DNA of 49,211 bases from Opitutales bacterium. Its GTDB lineage: Bacteria > Verrucomicrobiota > Verrucomicrobiia > Opitutales > JABSRG01. The DNA is taken from positions 81,794-131,004 of the forward strand of contig JABSRG010000003.1 of assembly GCA_013215165.1 (NCBI GenBank), given 5' to 3'. Under the pieces are notes generated by a model. It had not been told where the DNA came from. It did no database searches and saw only the letters and a program-made list of their open reading frames with translations. Below are positions 25,831 to 34,799 of the stretch, piece after piece (the stretch's first letter is position 1; each line of letters begins with the position of its first letter). The position numbers and the translations under genes were made by a program.

Positions 25831-27030
25831 ATGACATCGCAAGCAAAAGAATTGGCAGGAACGGAGCTAGGGCTTTACGTCCACATACCCTTTTGCGCCA
25901 CGACTTGTGACTTCTGTGCTTTTTATCAGAAACGACCTGGCAGATGGGATATAGAAAACTACCTGGATGGCATTGCTACTGAGCTAAATAGCTATCCCGC
26001 CGCCGAGTTTAATCGCGTGTCTACGATCTTCTGGGGAGGTGGCACGCCTGGCTTGCTCGCACCGAAAGACATCGAGGTGCTCGGTGCGATGATCCGTGAT
26101 CGCGTAGGCAATGCCGTGAGTGAATGGACTGTCGAGATGGCGCCGATTACCGTGCATCCAGATCGCATCCGTGTTTTGAGAGAGATGAGCGTCTCCCGTA
26201 TTTCGATGGGTGTTCAGAGTTTCGACGATGCGCTGTTGTCGTCTTTGGGGCGTCTGCATCCACGCAAACAGATTTTTCGGGCTTGGGATATCCTTACCGA
26301 GTGCGGCTTCGAAAATGTAAATCTCGACCTCATATTCGCGATTCCTGGCCAGGATGATCGCGCGTTGCTGAATGATCTCCGCCAAGCCATTGATTTGGGC
26401 CCTAAACATATTTCCACCTATTGCCTCACCTTTGAGGAAGACACCGCGCTCTACGTCAAACTTAGCGAGGGCAAAGTGGCCATCGACGAGGAAAAAGAAG
26501 CCCGGCAATACCGTCTAGCTTGGGAGACTTTAGAAGCAGCGGGTTTTGCGCAGTATGAGGTGTCAAACTTCGCTCAGCCGGGATTTGCTTGTCAGCATAA
26601 CATCAACACCTGGCGCATGCAGGAGTGGATCGGCGTGGGGCCTTCGGCATCTTCACAGTTTGCAGGCAGGCGCTATACAAATCCCCCCTCGCTTCAGGAT
26701 TGGCGGGGAGCCCTCAGTGATGGGACGTTAGCCCAGCAACGTATCGATCAGATAGACCTGACTCCCGAGATCCTCAGTGCCGACGCCCTCGCATTCGGCC
26801 TGCGGAAAAATGAAGGGCTACCTTTGGATATCGCTTTAGGGCCTTGGGACGACAGAGCACTATATCGATATGAGCTATTTCCCTGGCTGAAGAGCCTGGA
26901 GGATGAAGGCTTAGCCACCATTCAAAACGAACGCATCATTCTAACAATCGAAGGTCGACTCGTCGCTGACGCTATTGGTTCTGAAATCATGGAGCGTATG
27001 GGAGAGGAGATTTTCTCATGTTCGGCGTAG
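25831..27030 (+). CDS. hemW: HemW-type radical SAM protein (heme chaperone-like)
   Basis: The 399-residue protein starts from the ATG at 25831; a TTG at 25807 is an alternative. The radical SAM cluster motif is 'CATTCDFCAF' (CxxxCxxC). Family landmarks are 'LGLYVHIPFC' before the cluster, 'TIFWGGGTPGLL', 'SRISMGVQSFDDALLSSLGR' and, near the C-terminal end, 'CQHNINTWRMQEWIGVGPSAS'. HemW is the heme-binding relative of the coproporphyrinogen III oxidase HemN and delivers heme; distinguishing HemW from HemN needs the spacing of active-site residues, and the length fits HemW. It overlaps the DUF429 gene by 13 bases. Confidence 0.92.
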   Translation: MTSQAKELAGTELGLYVHIPFCATTCDFCAFYQKRPGRWDIENYLDGIATELNSYPAAEFNRVSTIFWGGGTPGLLAPKDIEVLGAMIRDRVGNAVSEWTVEMAPITVHPDRIRVLREMSVSRISMGVQSFDDALLSSLGRLHPRKQIFRAWDILTECGFENVNLDLIFAIPGQDDRALLNDLRQAIDLGPKHISTYCLTFEEDTALYVKLSEGKVAIDEEKEARQYRLAWETLEAAGFAQYEVSNFAQPGFACQHNINTWRMQEWIGVGPSASSQFAGRRYTNPPSLQDWRGALSDGTLAQQRIDQIDLTPEILSADALAFGLRKNEGLPLDIALGPWDDRALYRYELFPWLKSLEDEGLATIQNERIILTIEGRLVADAIGSEIMERMGEEIFSCSA

Positions 27031-27722
27031 ACGGTGCACGTGGAGGTTGGATCCTTGCTGGGTGTGATGGGCAAGGAGGGTGGGCCTATTTTGTCCCGGG
27101 TTTGGATGTTGTTTTGGAAAAAACAAAAGACGCCCGTGTTCTCATCGACATGCCGATTGGCTTGGCTTCCGTCGCCCAAAAACAGCGGCGTTGTGATGCC
27201 GAGGCGCGAGCATTTTTGGGGAAAGGTCTCACTAGTCGTGTTTTCACTCCGCCTATCCGCGAGGTCATCCACTGCGAAGACTATGCCGAAGCCAACGAGG
27301 CAAGCCGACGTTTGATCGACAAAGGTATATCCATCCAGGCTTGGAATATCGTGCCGAAAATACGTGACGTTGAAAATATCCTCCTGGCCCAGACCCAACT
27401 ACAAAAATTGTGGATCGAGGCGCATCCGGAGGTTGCTTTCGCCTGTCTTAACGACGGGGTTCCGGTGCGTGAGCCTAAAATCAGCCTCCAGGGGCAGGAA
27501 AAACGCGAGGGGATCCTTCGACGTTATAGTATCGAATTTCAGGCCATTTGGCTGGCATTAGCGACGGGTGGAATCGGGGGGCGCTTTCAAAGAGACGATG
27601 TCCTGGATGCTTTAGCCCTCGCAGCGCTCAATCGCCACTCGATGCAGCTCCAATACTTGCCGACCGTCTTTGAGCGCGATCCCTTAGGGCTGCCCATGCG
27701 TATTGCATTTGGAAGGGTATGA
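27018..27722 (+). CDS. DUF429 family protein (predicted RNase H-like nuclease)
   Basis: The 234-residue protein opens 'FGVDGARGGWILAG', followed by 'VLIDMPIGL', 'RRCDAEARAFLG', 'SRVFTPPIREV' and 'IEAHPEVAFACLN', the ordered motifs of DUF429. The family has the RNase H fold, with the acidic residues of 'GVD' and 'IDMPIG' as probable metal ligands, and is predicted to be a nuclease. It overlaps the end of hemW by 13 bases, so the two are translationally coupled. The real substrate is unknown. Confidence 0.87.
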   Translation: MFGVDGARGGWILAGCDGQGGWAYFVPGLDVVLEKTKDARVLIDMPIGLASVAQKQRRCDAEARAFLGKGLTSRVFTPPIREVIHCEDYAEANEASRRLIDKGISIQAWNIVPKIRDVENILLAQTQLQKLWIEAHPEVAFACLNDGVPVREPKISLQGQEKREGILRRYSIEFQAIWLALATGGIGGRFQRDDVLDALALAALNRHSMQLQYLPTVFERDPLGLPMRIAFGRV

Positions 27723-27741
27723 AGCTGGATGATCTGGGGTG

Positions 27742-27755
27742 ACGGCGATCGCCGT
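27742..27755. repeat. 14-bp perfect palindrome
   Basis: ACGGCGATCGCCGT lies in the 83-base gap between the DUF429 and TIGR03643 genes. It is too tight to form a long hairpin with a usable loop, so a protein-binding site or a weak terminator element (TTTCC follows) are the options. Confidence 0.3.
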
Positions 27756-27805
27756 TTCCTGATTGGCTCAGCTTGAAGCTCATTCATTCTTAGTTTTCTT
27801 AGTTT

Positions 27806-28048
27806 ATGGATTCTCGAAAATCGCCTCCCGACGACCTCATCATTCGCTTGGCATGGGAGGACCGGACAACGTTTGACGAGATCAAGAAGAAGACGGGATT
27901 GTCCGAAGCGGAAGTGATCCGAGTGATGCGGCGTTCGCTCAAGCGCTCAAGTTTTAGACTTTGGCGTGAACGAGTGAGTGGTCGGATTACAAAGCACCGA
28001 AAGCTGTTTGAGCGTCGGATGAAGAGGGAACGGTTTGATTCTGAATAG
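27806..28048 (+). CDS. TIGR03643 family small protein
   Basis: The 80-residue protein contains 'DLIIRLAWEDRTTFDEIKKKTGLSEAEVIRVMRRSLKRSSFRLWRERV', the hallmark of the TIGR03643 (DUF2805) family: a helix-turn-helix-like segment followed by a basic 'RLWRERVSGRITKH' tail. The high content of Arg and Lys and the HTH-like order suggest nucleic acid binding; no function is established. The ORF ends 26 bases before the convergent prmA stop. Confidence 0.87.
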   Translation: MDSRKSPPDDLIIRLAWEDRTTFDEIKKKTGLSEAEVIRVMRRSLKRSSFRLWRERVSGRITKHRKLFERRMKRERFDSE

Positions 28049-28073
28049 GGATCCTATTTCCGCGCTCCTTGCC

Positions 28074-28952
28074 TCAAAACAATACTAGCAAATCGGCCCA
28101 TTGTCCGTCGATGCGGGAGTCTTCCTCCTTTATTTCTCGCTCAGATTTCTTGGCTACAGCACGTATGGCATCGCTGACCTGGTCGATCTCTTCCTTTAGT
28201 ATGCCACTCAATGCTAGTGTCCCGCCCGGCGCGACTGCAGAGACCAGGGCCGTTGCACAAGGCACTAGGATGTTGGTCTGAATGTTGGCCAAGAGTAGAT
28301 CGGCACTTGCTGCCTCGAGATCGTCAGGCACAGATCCCACGCTAAAGGGGATCGGGCTGAGGTGTGCGTTGAAATCATTATGCTCGTCGGCAATGCGGAC
28401 GGCTTCAGGGTCGAAGTCGAAACCAGAAACTTGCTGGAATCCTAGCGCGCGTGCACTGAGGGCGAGGATGCCCGAGCCACATCCGGCATCGACAATGTTT
28501 AGGCTGTCAAAGCTCGCATGCCTTTCTGCGAAATCGACGAGACGCCGCGCGCAGAGGCGGGTGGTTTCGTGTGCTCCGGTGCCAAACGCCATGCCGGAGT
28601 CGAGATAGATGAATGCCTGCCCCTCAGGAGCCGCTCTGTCTTCTTTCTCCCAGAGTGGAATCCAGTGCAGGTGACGATCACTCCAGTATTTGAGGTGGAG
28701 TTTATAGGCTTCTTTCCAGTCCTGGTCCTCCAGCGTCTCGAGCTCGAATCCTTCAGTCAGGCCTTGGACGTCAGTCAGCAACACCCGAAAGGCATCGGTA
28801 GCCTCATTTTTTTTGTCAAAATACCCGAATAGATAAAAGGGATCGCGTGGCTCCTTTTGCTCTAGGATCCAATAAGACTCCTCCTGGGATTCGAGAAACC
28901 AGGTGAGGAGTTCTACTTCTTCTTCAGTGAGTTCTTTCTTGAGAGTGATCAT
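28074..28952 (-). CDS. prmA: Ribosomal protein L11 methyltransferase
   Basis: The 292-residue protein has the PrmA layout: an N-terminal substrate-recognition domain and a SAM-binding domain. Motifs are 'GMAFGTGAHETTRLC', 'NIVDAGCGSGILALSARALG' (SAM motif I), 'FDFDPEAVRIA' and 'LLLANIQTNILVP' (the NPP-like post-motif). It trimethylates lysines and the N-terminal amine of ribosomal protein L11. The start ATG is at 28950-28952. It is divergent from the acylphosphatase gene. Confidence 0.93.
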   Translation of the reverse strand: MITLKKELTEEEVELLTWFLESQEESYWILEQKEPRDPFYLFGYFDKKNEATDAFRVLLTDVQGLTEGFELETLEDQDWKEAYKLHLKYWSDRHLHWIPLWEKEDRAAPEGQAFIYLDSGMAFGTGAHETTRLCARRLVDFAERHASFDSLNIVDAGCGSGILALSARALGFQQVSGFDFDPEAVRIADEHNDFNAHLSPIPFSVGSVPDDLEAASADLLLANIQTNILVPCATALVSAVAPGGTLALSGILKEEIDQVSDAIRAVAKKSEREIKEEDSRIDGQWADLLVLF

Positions 28953-29152
28953 TGCGACTGTTGCGAGGACGTATCGAATTCAGAATATGCAGTCGAGCCG
29001 CTCTGTCGGCTCGTGGGTTTGGCTGAGCTTTGGAACAAAGATTCAAGAGACACGAAGGAGCAAAGCACCTAATGATGCCAAAGATCTTGTTTATCAGAGC
29101 AACTCGAAAAAACCTCGAATCCTTAGCGGCCTGGGTTCAACGTTCACAATCT
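28953..29152. other. Intergenic region between prmA and the acylphosphatase gene
   Basis: These 200 bases hold both divergent promoters. The ORF of the acylphosphatase can be extended upstream to 29030, but the extra 41 residues have no resemblance to the family and look like read-through of non-coding DNA. No strong hairpin was seen. Confidence 0.4.
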
Positions 29153-29437
29153 ATGGCACTCGATACAGCGGCGATACGGCAAGAAGTCTGGTTTTCCGGG
29201 CATGTCCAGGGGGTCGGATTTCGATACCAAACTCGACAGGTTTCCATGGAGTTTGATGTCTCGGGAACGGTGCAGAATTTATTGGACGGTCGGGTGCATT
29301 TGGTCGCCGAGGGGGAGGGGAAGGAGGTAACGGCGTTCATGGATGAGGTTAGCCACCAGATGAGCAGTTATATTAAAGACGTCGAAACGAGCGAGGTGTT
29401 GGATCCGAGCGGTCTGAGTGGTTTCTCAATCATCTAA
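29153..29437 (+). CDS. acyP: Acylphosphatase
   Basis: The 94-residue protein has the acylphosphatase signature 'WFSGHVQGVGFRYQTRQVSMEFDVSGTVQNLLDGRVHL'-type arrangement: GxVQGVGFR, with the phosphate-binding loop and catalytic Arg, then an Asn-containing G-x-V-x-N motif. It hydrolyses acyl phosphates such as acetyl phosphate. The start at 29153 gives the standard family length; longer starts are unsupported. The ABC transporter ATPase gene begins 17 bases after its stop, so it is probably the first gene of that operon. Confidence 0.9.
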   Translation: MALDTAAIRQEVWFSGHVQGVGFRYQTRQVSMEFDVSGTVQNLLDGRVHLVAEGEGKEVTAFMDEVSHQMSSYIKDVETSEVLDPSGLSGFSII

Positions 29438-29453
29438 ATCTATTTTTCCGACA

Positions 29454-30320
29454 ATGAGTAGCGTGGACCTGGTACAAGCAAGTGATCTCACCCGAGATTT
29501 CCCTGCTGAGTTGAAAGGCTACCGTATCCGCGCCGTGGATAGCCTGTCATTTTCCATGCGCCCTGGGTCTGTGATGGGTTTGCTGGGACCGAATGGCTCT
29601 GGGAAGTCGACGACGATCAAAATGATTCTCGGTCTCTTGCGCCCGACTTCGGGAACCTTGACCGTCAACGGCAAGGCTCCGACAGACCGCCTCACGCGGC
29701 GTCACATCGGTTATTTGCCTGAAGCCCCCTATTTTCAGAAATTTCTTACGGGGCGGGAGTTTGTTCAATCGATGGGTCGCCTCTCGGGTTTGAAGGGTGA
29801 TGGGCTTAATGAGCGGACCCAGGTCGTGCTTGAGCAGGTCGATATGATGGGTGCGGCAGACCGGCGAATTGGCACCTATTCAAAAGGCATGCTGCAACGC
29901 ATTGGTCTGGCGCAAGCTCTGGTGCACGATCCGGAATTCCTTATTCTTGATGAGCCGACCGCCGGTGTAGACCCGATCGGGTCGGCCGCTATCGCGCGCC
30001 TCATTCTGGATCTCAAACGTACCGGTAAATCGATCTTGCTGTGCTCTCATTTGCTGACGGAAGTCGAGGGGCTATGTGATCAGCTGTTGATGCTCTATCG
30101 GGGAAGGATGCTTCTCTCGGGGACTACCGAAGACATCTTGGAGGCGGGCGATGTCTGGTCGCTACAGGTGAGTGGATACGCAATGAATCGGGAGAGCGCG
30201 GCCCGCATGGCGCTTGAGGTCGAGGGGCTCAAGCTGATATCGGCACGGGCGTCGGGGCGGCACTTATCCGACGTGTTTCTGGAAAAAATTCACGCTGTGG
30301 AGGCTGATCGGGATGACTAA
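29454..30320 (+). CDS. ABC transporter ATP-binding protein
   Basis: The 288-residue protein has Walker A 'GLLGPNGSGKSTTIKMILG', the Q-loop region 'GYLPEAPYF', the ABC signature 'YSKGMLQRIGLAQAL', Walker B 'FLILDEPTAGVDP' and the switch His in 'ILLCSHLLTEVEGLC'. This matches the ABC-2/NatA/CcmA-like exporter group. The partner permease follows with an 8-base overlap. The first ATG of the extended ORF (29418) is inside the acylphosphatase gene; the one at 29454 gives the conserved start. The substrate is unknown. Confidence 0.94.
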   Translation: MSSVDLVQASDLTRDFPAELKGYRIRAVDSLSFSMRPGSVMGLLGPNGSGKSTTIKMILGLLRPTSGTLTVNGKAPTDRLTRRHIGYLPEAPYFQKFLTGREFVQSMGRLSGLKGDGLNERTQVVLEQVDMMGAADRRIGTYSKGMLQRIGLAQALVHDPEFLILDEPTAGVDPIGSAAIARLILDLKRTGKSILLCSHLLTEVEGLCDQLLMLYRGRMLLSGTTEDILEAGDVWSLQVSGYAMNRESAARMALEVEGLKLISARASGRHLSDVFLEKIHAVEADRDD

Positions 30321-31110
30321 TTTATGGATCATCGCGGGCCTTACCTGGCGAGAAGCGCTGCGGCAGAAATTTGTCCTGGCCACGGTATTTTGCAGCCTCG
30401 GCCTTGTGCTGAGCAGCCTGTTTTTTAGGCAGTTCGACTTTGGAGGGCAGGAGCTAAAATTTGTGCGCGATTTCGGCTTTGGCGCGATGACGCTGTTTGG
30501 GGCGTTGCTGTGTATTTTTGCGACGGGGCAACTCTTTTTCAGCGATCTGGAAAATCGCACGGTCCACCTCATTCTTGCACGACCGGTATCCCGGTGGGTC
30601 TTTGTGTTGGGCAAAGCCTTGGGTGTGCTGTGCGTTGTCTGGGCGTATCTGGCAGCTATTGGGCTGACCTTGGCACTACTGCTTGCATGGCAAAGTTCTC
30701 AAATGGATGGTAGCGTGGCGATCGTCTGGAGTGATCTGCTGGTATATCTTTGGCTTCAAGGTGTACGCAGTTGTGCGCTTGTCGGTGTCACGTTGTTGGT
30801 CGCTTCCTATGCGCGCAGCCAACTGCTGACGGTCATGGTGGGGGTCATTCTTTGGATTGTATTCCAGCTCCAGCATCTGGCGCGCGATGCTTGGGAAAAT
30901 GGGGCGGAGGGTTGGCAGGCAATCGGTGTCGGGCTGTTGCGTTTTTGTGTGCCTGATTTTCAGCTATTCGATCTGGGTGATCAATTGGTGCTGCGGGATT
31001 CGGGTGTGCTCGAGTGGGGGGCCTTCGTCCAGGTATCGGCTTATGGTTTGGGATTTGCGGTTTTGTATGTGAGTCTAGCGATGTTCATTTTTCGGAAGCG
31101 GGAGATTTGA
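30313..31110 (+). CDS. ABC-2 type transporter permease
   Basis: The 265-residue protein has six hydrophobic helices, including 'FVLATVFCSLGLVLSSLFF', 'ALGVLCVVWAYLAAIGLTLALLL' and 'VSAYGLGFAVLYVSLAMFIF'. The 'LIVRPVSRWVFVLGK'-like segment 'LILARPVSRWVFVLGKALG' is conserved in NosY-like ABC-2 permeases. It forms the membrane half of the exporter encoded with the preceding ATPase. The next ORF begins two bases after its stop. Confidence 0.9.
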   Translation: MTNLWIIAGLTWREALRQKFVLATVFCSLGLVLSSLFFRQFDFGGQELKFVRDFGFGAMTLFGALLCIFATGQLFFSDLENRTVHLILARPVSRWVFVLGKALGVLCVVWAYLAAIGLTLALLLAWQSSQMDGSVAIVWSDLLVYLWLQGVRSCALVGVTLLVASYARSQLLTVMVGVILWIVFQLQHLARDAWENGAEGWQAIGVGLLRFCVPDFQLFDLGDQLVLRDSGVLEWGAFVQVSAYGLGFAVLYVSLAMFIFRKREI

Positions 31111-31112
31111 GC

Positions 31113-31901
31113 GTGTTAGTTCGGGCAGAGAAACCTCGTGATTGGACGCATGCTTTTCGTTTCGTGGTGGTTTTATTTGTGGCATGCACGGCTTCCGCGA
31201 CTTTGCAGAGCTTGGCTCCAAAGGGTACCCTGGTGTCACACGCGGAAACGATGTTGGCCCAGCCTGCTGCTGTAAATGATATCGTCGTTGATGCGGGATC
31301 GGGAGTGATTTGGGGGGTCCTCGGGGGCTTTCGGACCATCGTGGCCGATTTTCTTTTTTTGCGTGGTTACATTGCTTGGGAAGATCGGAAGTTGACCGAG
31401 TATGAGACCCTGGCTGAGCTGGCGGTCTTGGTAGATCCCAGGCCGGAGATTTTCTGGAAATTTGCTTCTACGACCATCGCTTTTGATATGCCTGTCTGGC
31501 GAATTGAGGAAGGAGGGGGTATGGAAAACGTTCCCCTAAGTGTGCAGCGCCGCATTCGTTTGGAGCATATGGAGCGGGCGGTGGCGTTTCTTGAGAAGGG
31601 AGCCGCTCGGTTCCCCGAGAATCCTATGTTCCCGATTGAGATGGGCAAAATCGTGCTGAATGCCTCGGAGGATTTTGATCGCACAGCAGAGCTTTTCCTT
31701 CGTGCCTGGCGGATGGATACTGCGCCACCCTTCATCGGACGATTAATCTCACGCGTTTTAGAGTCGGCAGGGCGTCCTGAAGAGGGCCTGCAAATTTTGC
31801 GTCGAGACCTTGAGCGGATCGATCCAAACCACCCGGAGGGGTTTATTCCCCTGATCCATCAGCGAATTTCGGAACTCGAGGAAATTGTCGGTTCTGACTA
31901 G
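31113..31901 (+). CDS. Membrane-anchored TPR-like protein of the ABC operon
   Basis: The 262-residue protein starts at the GTG at 31113, with GGAG at 31101 as ribosome site. An N-terminal hydrophobic segment ('AFRFVVVLFVACTASATL') is a signal anchor. The rest is helical, with 'LEHMERAVAFLEKGAARFPENPMFPIEMGKIVL' and 'FLRAWRMDTAPPFIGRLISRVLESAGRPEEGLQILRRDLERID', typical TPR spacing. It may be a periplasmic accessory factor of the ABC transporter; no family name is clear. Confidence 0.75.
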   Translation: MLVRAEKPRDWTHAFRFVVVLFVACTASATLQSLAPKGTLVSHAETMLAQPAAVNDIVVDAGSGVIWGVLGGFRTIVADFLFLRGYIAWEDRKLTEYETLAELAVLVDPRPEIFWKFASTTIAFDMPVWRIEEGGGMENVPLSVQRRIRLEHMERAVAFLEKGAARFPENPMFPIEMGKIVLNASEDFDRTAELFLRAWRMDTAPPFIGRLISRVLESAGRPEEGLQILRRDLERIDPNHPEGFIPLIHQRISELEEIVGSD

Positions 31902-32034
31902 ATCTGGTGCGGTGTGGAGTGCTGATTCCGTGAGAAGTTTTTTACCAAAAGTCCTGAAAAATCGACTTCTATGACTTGAAAGGCGAAGAACGTGAATATG
32001 ATGAGCGCAGTTATTCCGATAACGGTGCCTTGTA

Positions 32035-34353
32035 TTGATAATTCTTAGCCTCCTGATTATTTTTCTGTGCGCGCTCCTCGCTCCGCTCGTGGTGAAGGTA
32101 GCGAAAGATGCCTCTGGCTACATTTTGGCCTTGGGGCCGTTGGCGGCTTGCGCACTTATGGCGCAACACATACCAAGCATCTACAATGGGGAGCCAATCA
32201 CGACCCACGTGGATTGGTTTTCGTCCCTCGGCGTCGCTTTTGCGCTGAAACTCGATGGTCTCTCGATGCTCATGGGCTTGCTGGTGACTGGGGTTGGCGC
32301 GTTGGTTGTAATCTACGCAGGCGGTTATCTCCATGGGCACCATCAGCTCGGTCGATTCTTCCTATACCTTTTGGCATTCATGGGGTCGATGCTCGGACTC
32401 GTGTTGTCGGATAACCTGTTGATGCTCTTCATTTTTTGGGAGGGCACGAGCATCACATCTTACCTCCTGATCGGCTTCAATCATACCCAGAAGGAATCGC
32501 GCTGGAAGTCGTTACAGGCGCTTTTGGTGACTGGGTTTGGAGCCGTGGCCATGCTGGCTGGTTTCATCCTGATCGGGACAGTCGCGGGGACCTACAGCCT
32601 GAGCGAAATCAACCTGTCTGGTGATGAGTTGCGCTCGAGCCCTCTGTATTTGGCAATGATCGTTTTGGTGCTTCTCGGAGCATTCACCAAGAGCGCTCAG
32701 GTGCCTTTCCATTTCTGGCTCCCCAATGCGATGGCGGCGCCGACTCCGGTAAGTTCATACCTGCACTCGGCGACCATGGTAAAGGCGGGCGTCTTCCTCA
32801 TGGCGCGGCTTAATCCGGGTCTCGGACAGACTCCTGAATGGTCATGGACGTTGACTATTTTTGGCAGCATCACGTTGTTGCTCGCGGTGGTGATCGGTCT
32901 GTTTCAGGCGGATCTCAAACGGATTTTGGCCTACACGACCTTGGCGGTCCTGGGTATGTTAACCATGTTGCTGGGCGTCGGCACCGAGCTGGCTTTTCAA
33001 TCGATGGTAGTCTTTCTATTTGGGCATGCCCTCTACAAAGCTGCTTTGTTTATGAGTGCAGGTTCCATCGATCACGAGGCTGGTACGCGTGACGTCACGC
33101 GTCTGAGTGGCCTCAGGACTCTGATGCCGATGACGGCGATTGCTGCAGGTCTTGCTGCTTTGTCGAAGTCGGGTTTCCCTCCGTTTTTTGGATTTATCGG
33201 CAAGGAGTATGTCTACAAGGCCGGCGTGGCCATGGAGGGTGTTCAACAGTATGTCTTGGGCGCGGCGTTTGTTGGTAATCTCATCATGCTAGCATTGGCG
33301 TTCAAAGTCGGCGTGGCTCCCTATTGGGGAAAAAAGGCAGAGAATTTGCCCAAGAAACCGCACGAAGCACCAGTTAGCATGTGGATCGGTCCCATGATCT
33401 TGGCGGTGCTGGGCCTGGTGTTTGGCCTGTTTCCACAGTTGGTAGCTGGCAGCTTGGTAGCTCCGGCGGTTTCGGCGATTGAGGGGCAAAAAGTGGAGCT
33501 GACACTCAAGCTATGGCACGGGATCAATCTACCTTTGTTGATTAGCATCGCGACGGTTGCGGGCGGTTTGGTGCTTTTTTCGATGCGCAAAGCGGTATGG
33601 CAACGGGCGGATGCAATCCTAGAGCGTCTCAAAGGTTTTGGAGCCGAGGCTGCCTATGAGAAGATTTTCCACGGCACAGTGGCTTTTTCCAAATGGCAGA
33701 CCCGGGTGCTTCAGTCGGGTTATCTGCATAATTATGTATTTATTATTGTAGCGACGACGGCGGGGCTCTTGGCCTGGGCGCTCTTTAACTTTGGTGGATT
33801 GGAGTTTTCGCTCAACTGGCGTGACTTGGACTTCCTCGTGATCGGCCTGGCGGTGGTCATGATTTTAGCGACGATCATTGCAGCTACGAGTGACACGCGG
33901 ATTACTTCTTTGGTCGCGCTGGGAGTAGTGGGTTTTGGTGTGGCGCTGATCTTTGTCTACTTTGGTGCTCCTGACCTAGCCGTGACGCAGCTTCTCGTAG
34001 AGACGTTGGTGGTAGTGCTCTTCATGTTTGTTATTGCACGCTTGCCCACCTTTCGCGCGCTCTCTGCCAAGGCGACACGCGTGCGTGACGCGGTGCTTGC
34101 TCTTGTTTTTGGCACCCTGATCACGGTCCTGACTTTAAAGGCCATGACGATCCAGTTTGAGCACCCGATTGCGGAACGCCTGGCTGAAATGAGCTATGTT
34201 GAAGCGAAGGGTAAGAATGTCGTCAACGTCATCCTCGTGGATTTCCGGGCTATCGATACCATGGGCGAGATCGTTGTCGTCGCTGCAGGCGCCCTGGGTA
34301 TCGCGGCGCTCGTAGCTATGGGGCGTGGTAAAAAAGAGGATGAGCCGTCATGA
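32035..34353 (+). CDS. mrpA: Mrp Na+/H+ antiporter subunit A
   Basis: This 772-residue subunit starts at a TTG without a visible Shine-Dalgarno sequence; it is the only start in this frame after an upstream stop. The N-terminal ~500 residues are a NuoL-like proton pump half ('FWEGTSITSYLLIGF', 'KSAQVPFHFWLPNAMAAPTPVSSYLHSATMVKAGVFLM', 'LKRILAYTTLAVLG'). The C-terminal part is the DUF4040/MbhE region ('VNVILVDFRAIDTMGEIVVV'). MrpA and MrpD form the two antiporter-like half channels of the multi-subunit Na+/H+ exchanger. It heads the complete operon mrpABCDEFG. Confidence 0.94.
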   Translation: MIILSLLIIFLCALLAPLVVKVAKDASGYILALGPLAACALMAQHIPSIYNGEPITTHVDWFSSLGVAFALKLDGLSMLMGLLVTGVGALVVIYAGGYLHGHHQLGRFFLYLLAFMGSMLGLVLSDNLLMLFIFWEGTSITSYLLIGFNHTQKESRWKSLQALLVTGFGAVAMLAGFILIGTVAGTYSLSEINLSGDELRSSPLYLAMIVLVLLGAFTKSAQVPFHFWLPNAMAAPTPVSSYLHSATMVKAGVFLMARLNPGLGQTPEWSWTLTIFGSITLLLAVVIGLFQADLKRILAYTTLAVLGMLTMLLGVGTELAFQSMVVFLFGHALYKAALFMSAGSIDHEAGTRDVTRLSGLRTLMPMTAIAAGLAALSKSGFPPFFGFIGKEYVYKAGVAMEGVQQYVLGAAFVGNLIMLALAFKVGVAPYWGKKAENLPKKPHEAPVSMWIGPMILAVLGLVFGLFPQLVAGSLVAPAVSAIEGQKVELTLKLWHGINLPLLISIATVAGGLVLFSMRKAVWQRADAILERLKGFGAEAAYEKIFHGTVAFSKWQTRVLQSGYLHNYVFIIVATTAGLLAWALFNFGGLEFSLNWRDLDFLVIGLAVVMILATIIAATSDTRITSLVALGVVGFGVALIFVYFGAPDLAVTQLLVETLVVVLFMFVIARLPTFRALSAKATRVRDAVLALVFGTLITVLTLKAMTIQFEHPIAERLAEMSYVEAKGKNVVNVILVDFRAIDTMGEIVVVAAGALGIAALVAMGRGKKEDEPS

Positions 34354-34799
34354 ATAACTTTTTGCTGAGTAAAACGGGCCGACTGTTGTTTCCGTTCCTT
34401 TTAATCATGTCGCTGATCGTCCTTTACCGTGGCCACAATCTACCCGGGGGCGGATTCATCGGAGGGCTGATGGCAGCGACTGCATTCATCCTTTATGCAT
34501 TGGGAGACTCTATCCAGGCGGCACGCCAGAAGCTCAGAGTCGACCCGGTTATCTTGATGGCAGTGGGGTTGCTAATCGCAGTTGTGAGCGGTTTTTTCTC
34601 TATGTTTTTAGGTAAAGGATTCATGACCGGTCTATGGTTGCCTACTCTGAAGCTGCCTCTTCTGGGAACCGTACACCTGGGGACGCCGCTCATTTTTGAC
34701 GTGGGCGTTTTCCTGACGGTCATTGGCTTCACCCTGCACACGACCTTCAGTTTCGCGAAGATCACTCACTTGGAAGATGACGAGGAGGAAGAAAGCTAA
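34350..34799 (+). CDS. mrpB: Mrp Na+/H+ antiporter subunit B
   Basis: The 149-residue subunit has four helices and the family's 'GHNLPGGGFIGGLMAATAFIL' motif near residue 30. The C-terminal 'LGTPLIFDVGVFLTVIGFTLHTTF' is also conserved. The start overlaps mrpA by 4 bases, and mrpC begins directly after its stop. Confidence 0.94.
   Translation: MNNFLLSKTGRLLFPFLLIMSLIVLYRGHNLPGGGFIGGLMAATAFILYALGDSIQAARQKLRVDPVILMAVGLLIAVVSGFFSMFLGKGFMTGLWLPTLKLPLLGTVHLGTPLIFDVGVFLTVIGFTLHTTFSFAKITHLEDDEEEES

Noticed and set aside
29030-29152. N-terminal extension of the acylphosphatase (41 residues)
   Set aside because: The extension has no family resemblance, and the standard 94-residue enzyme starts at 29153.
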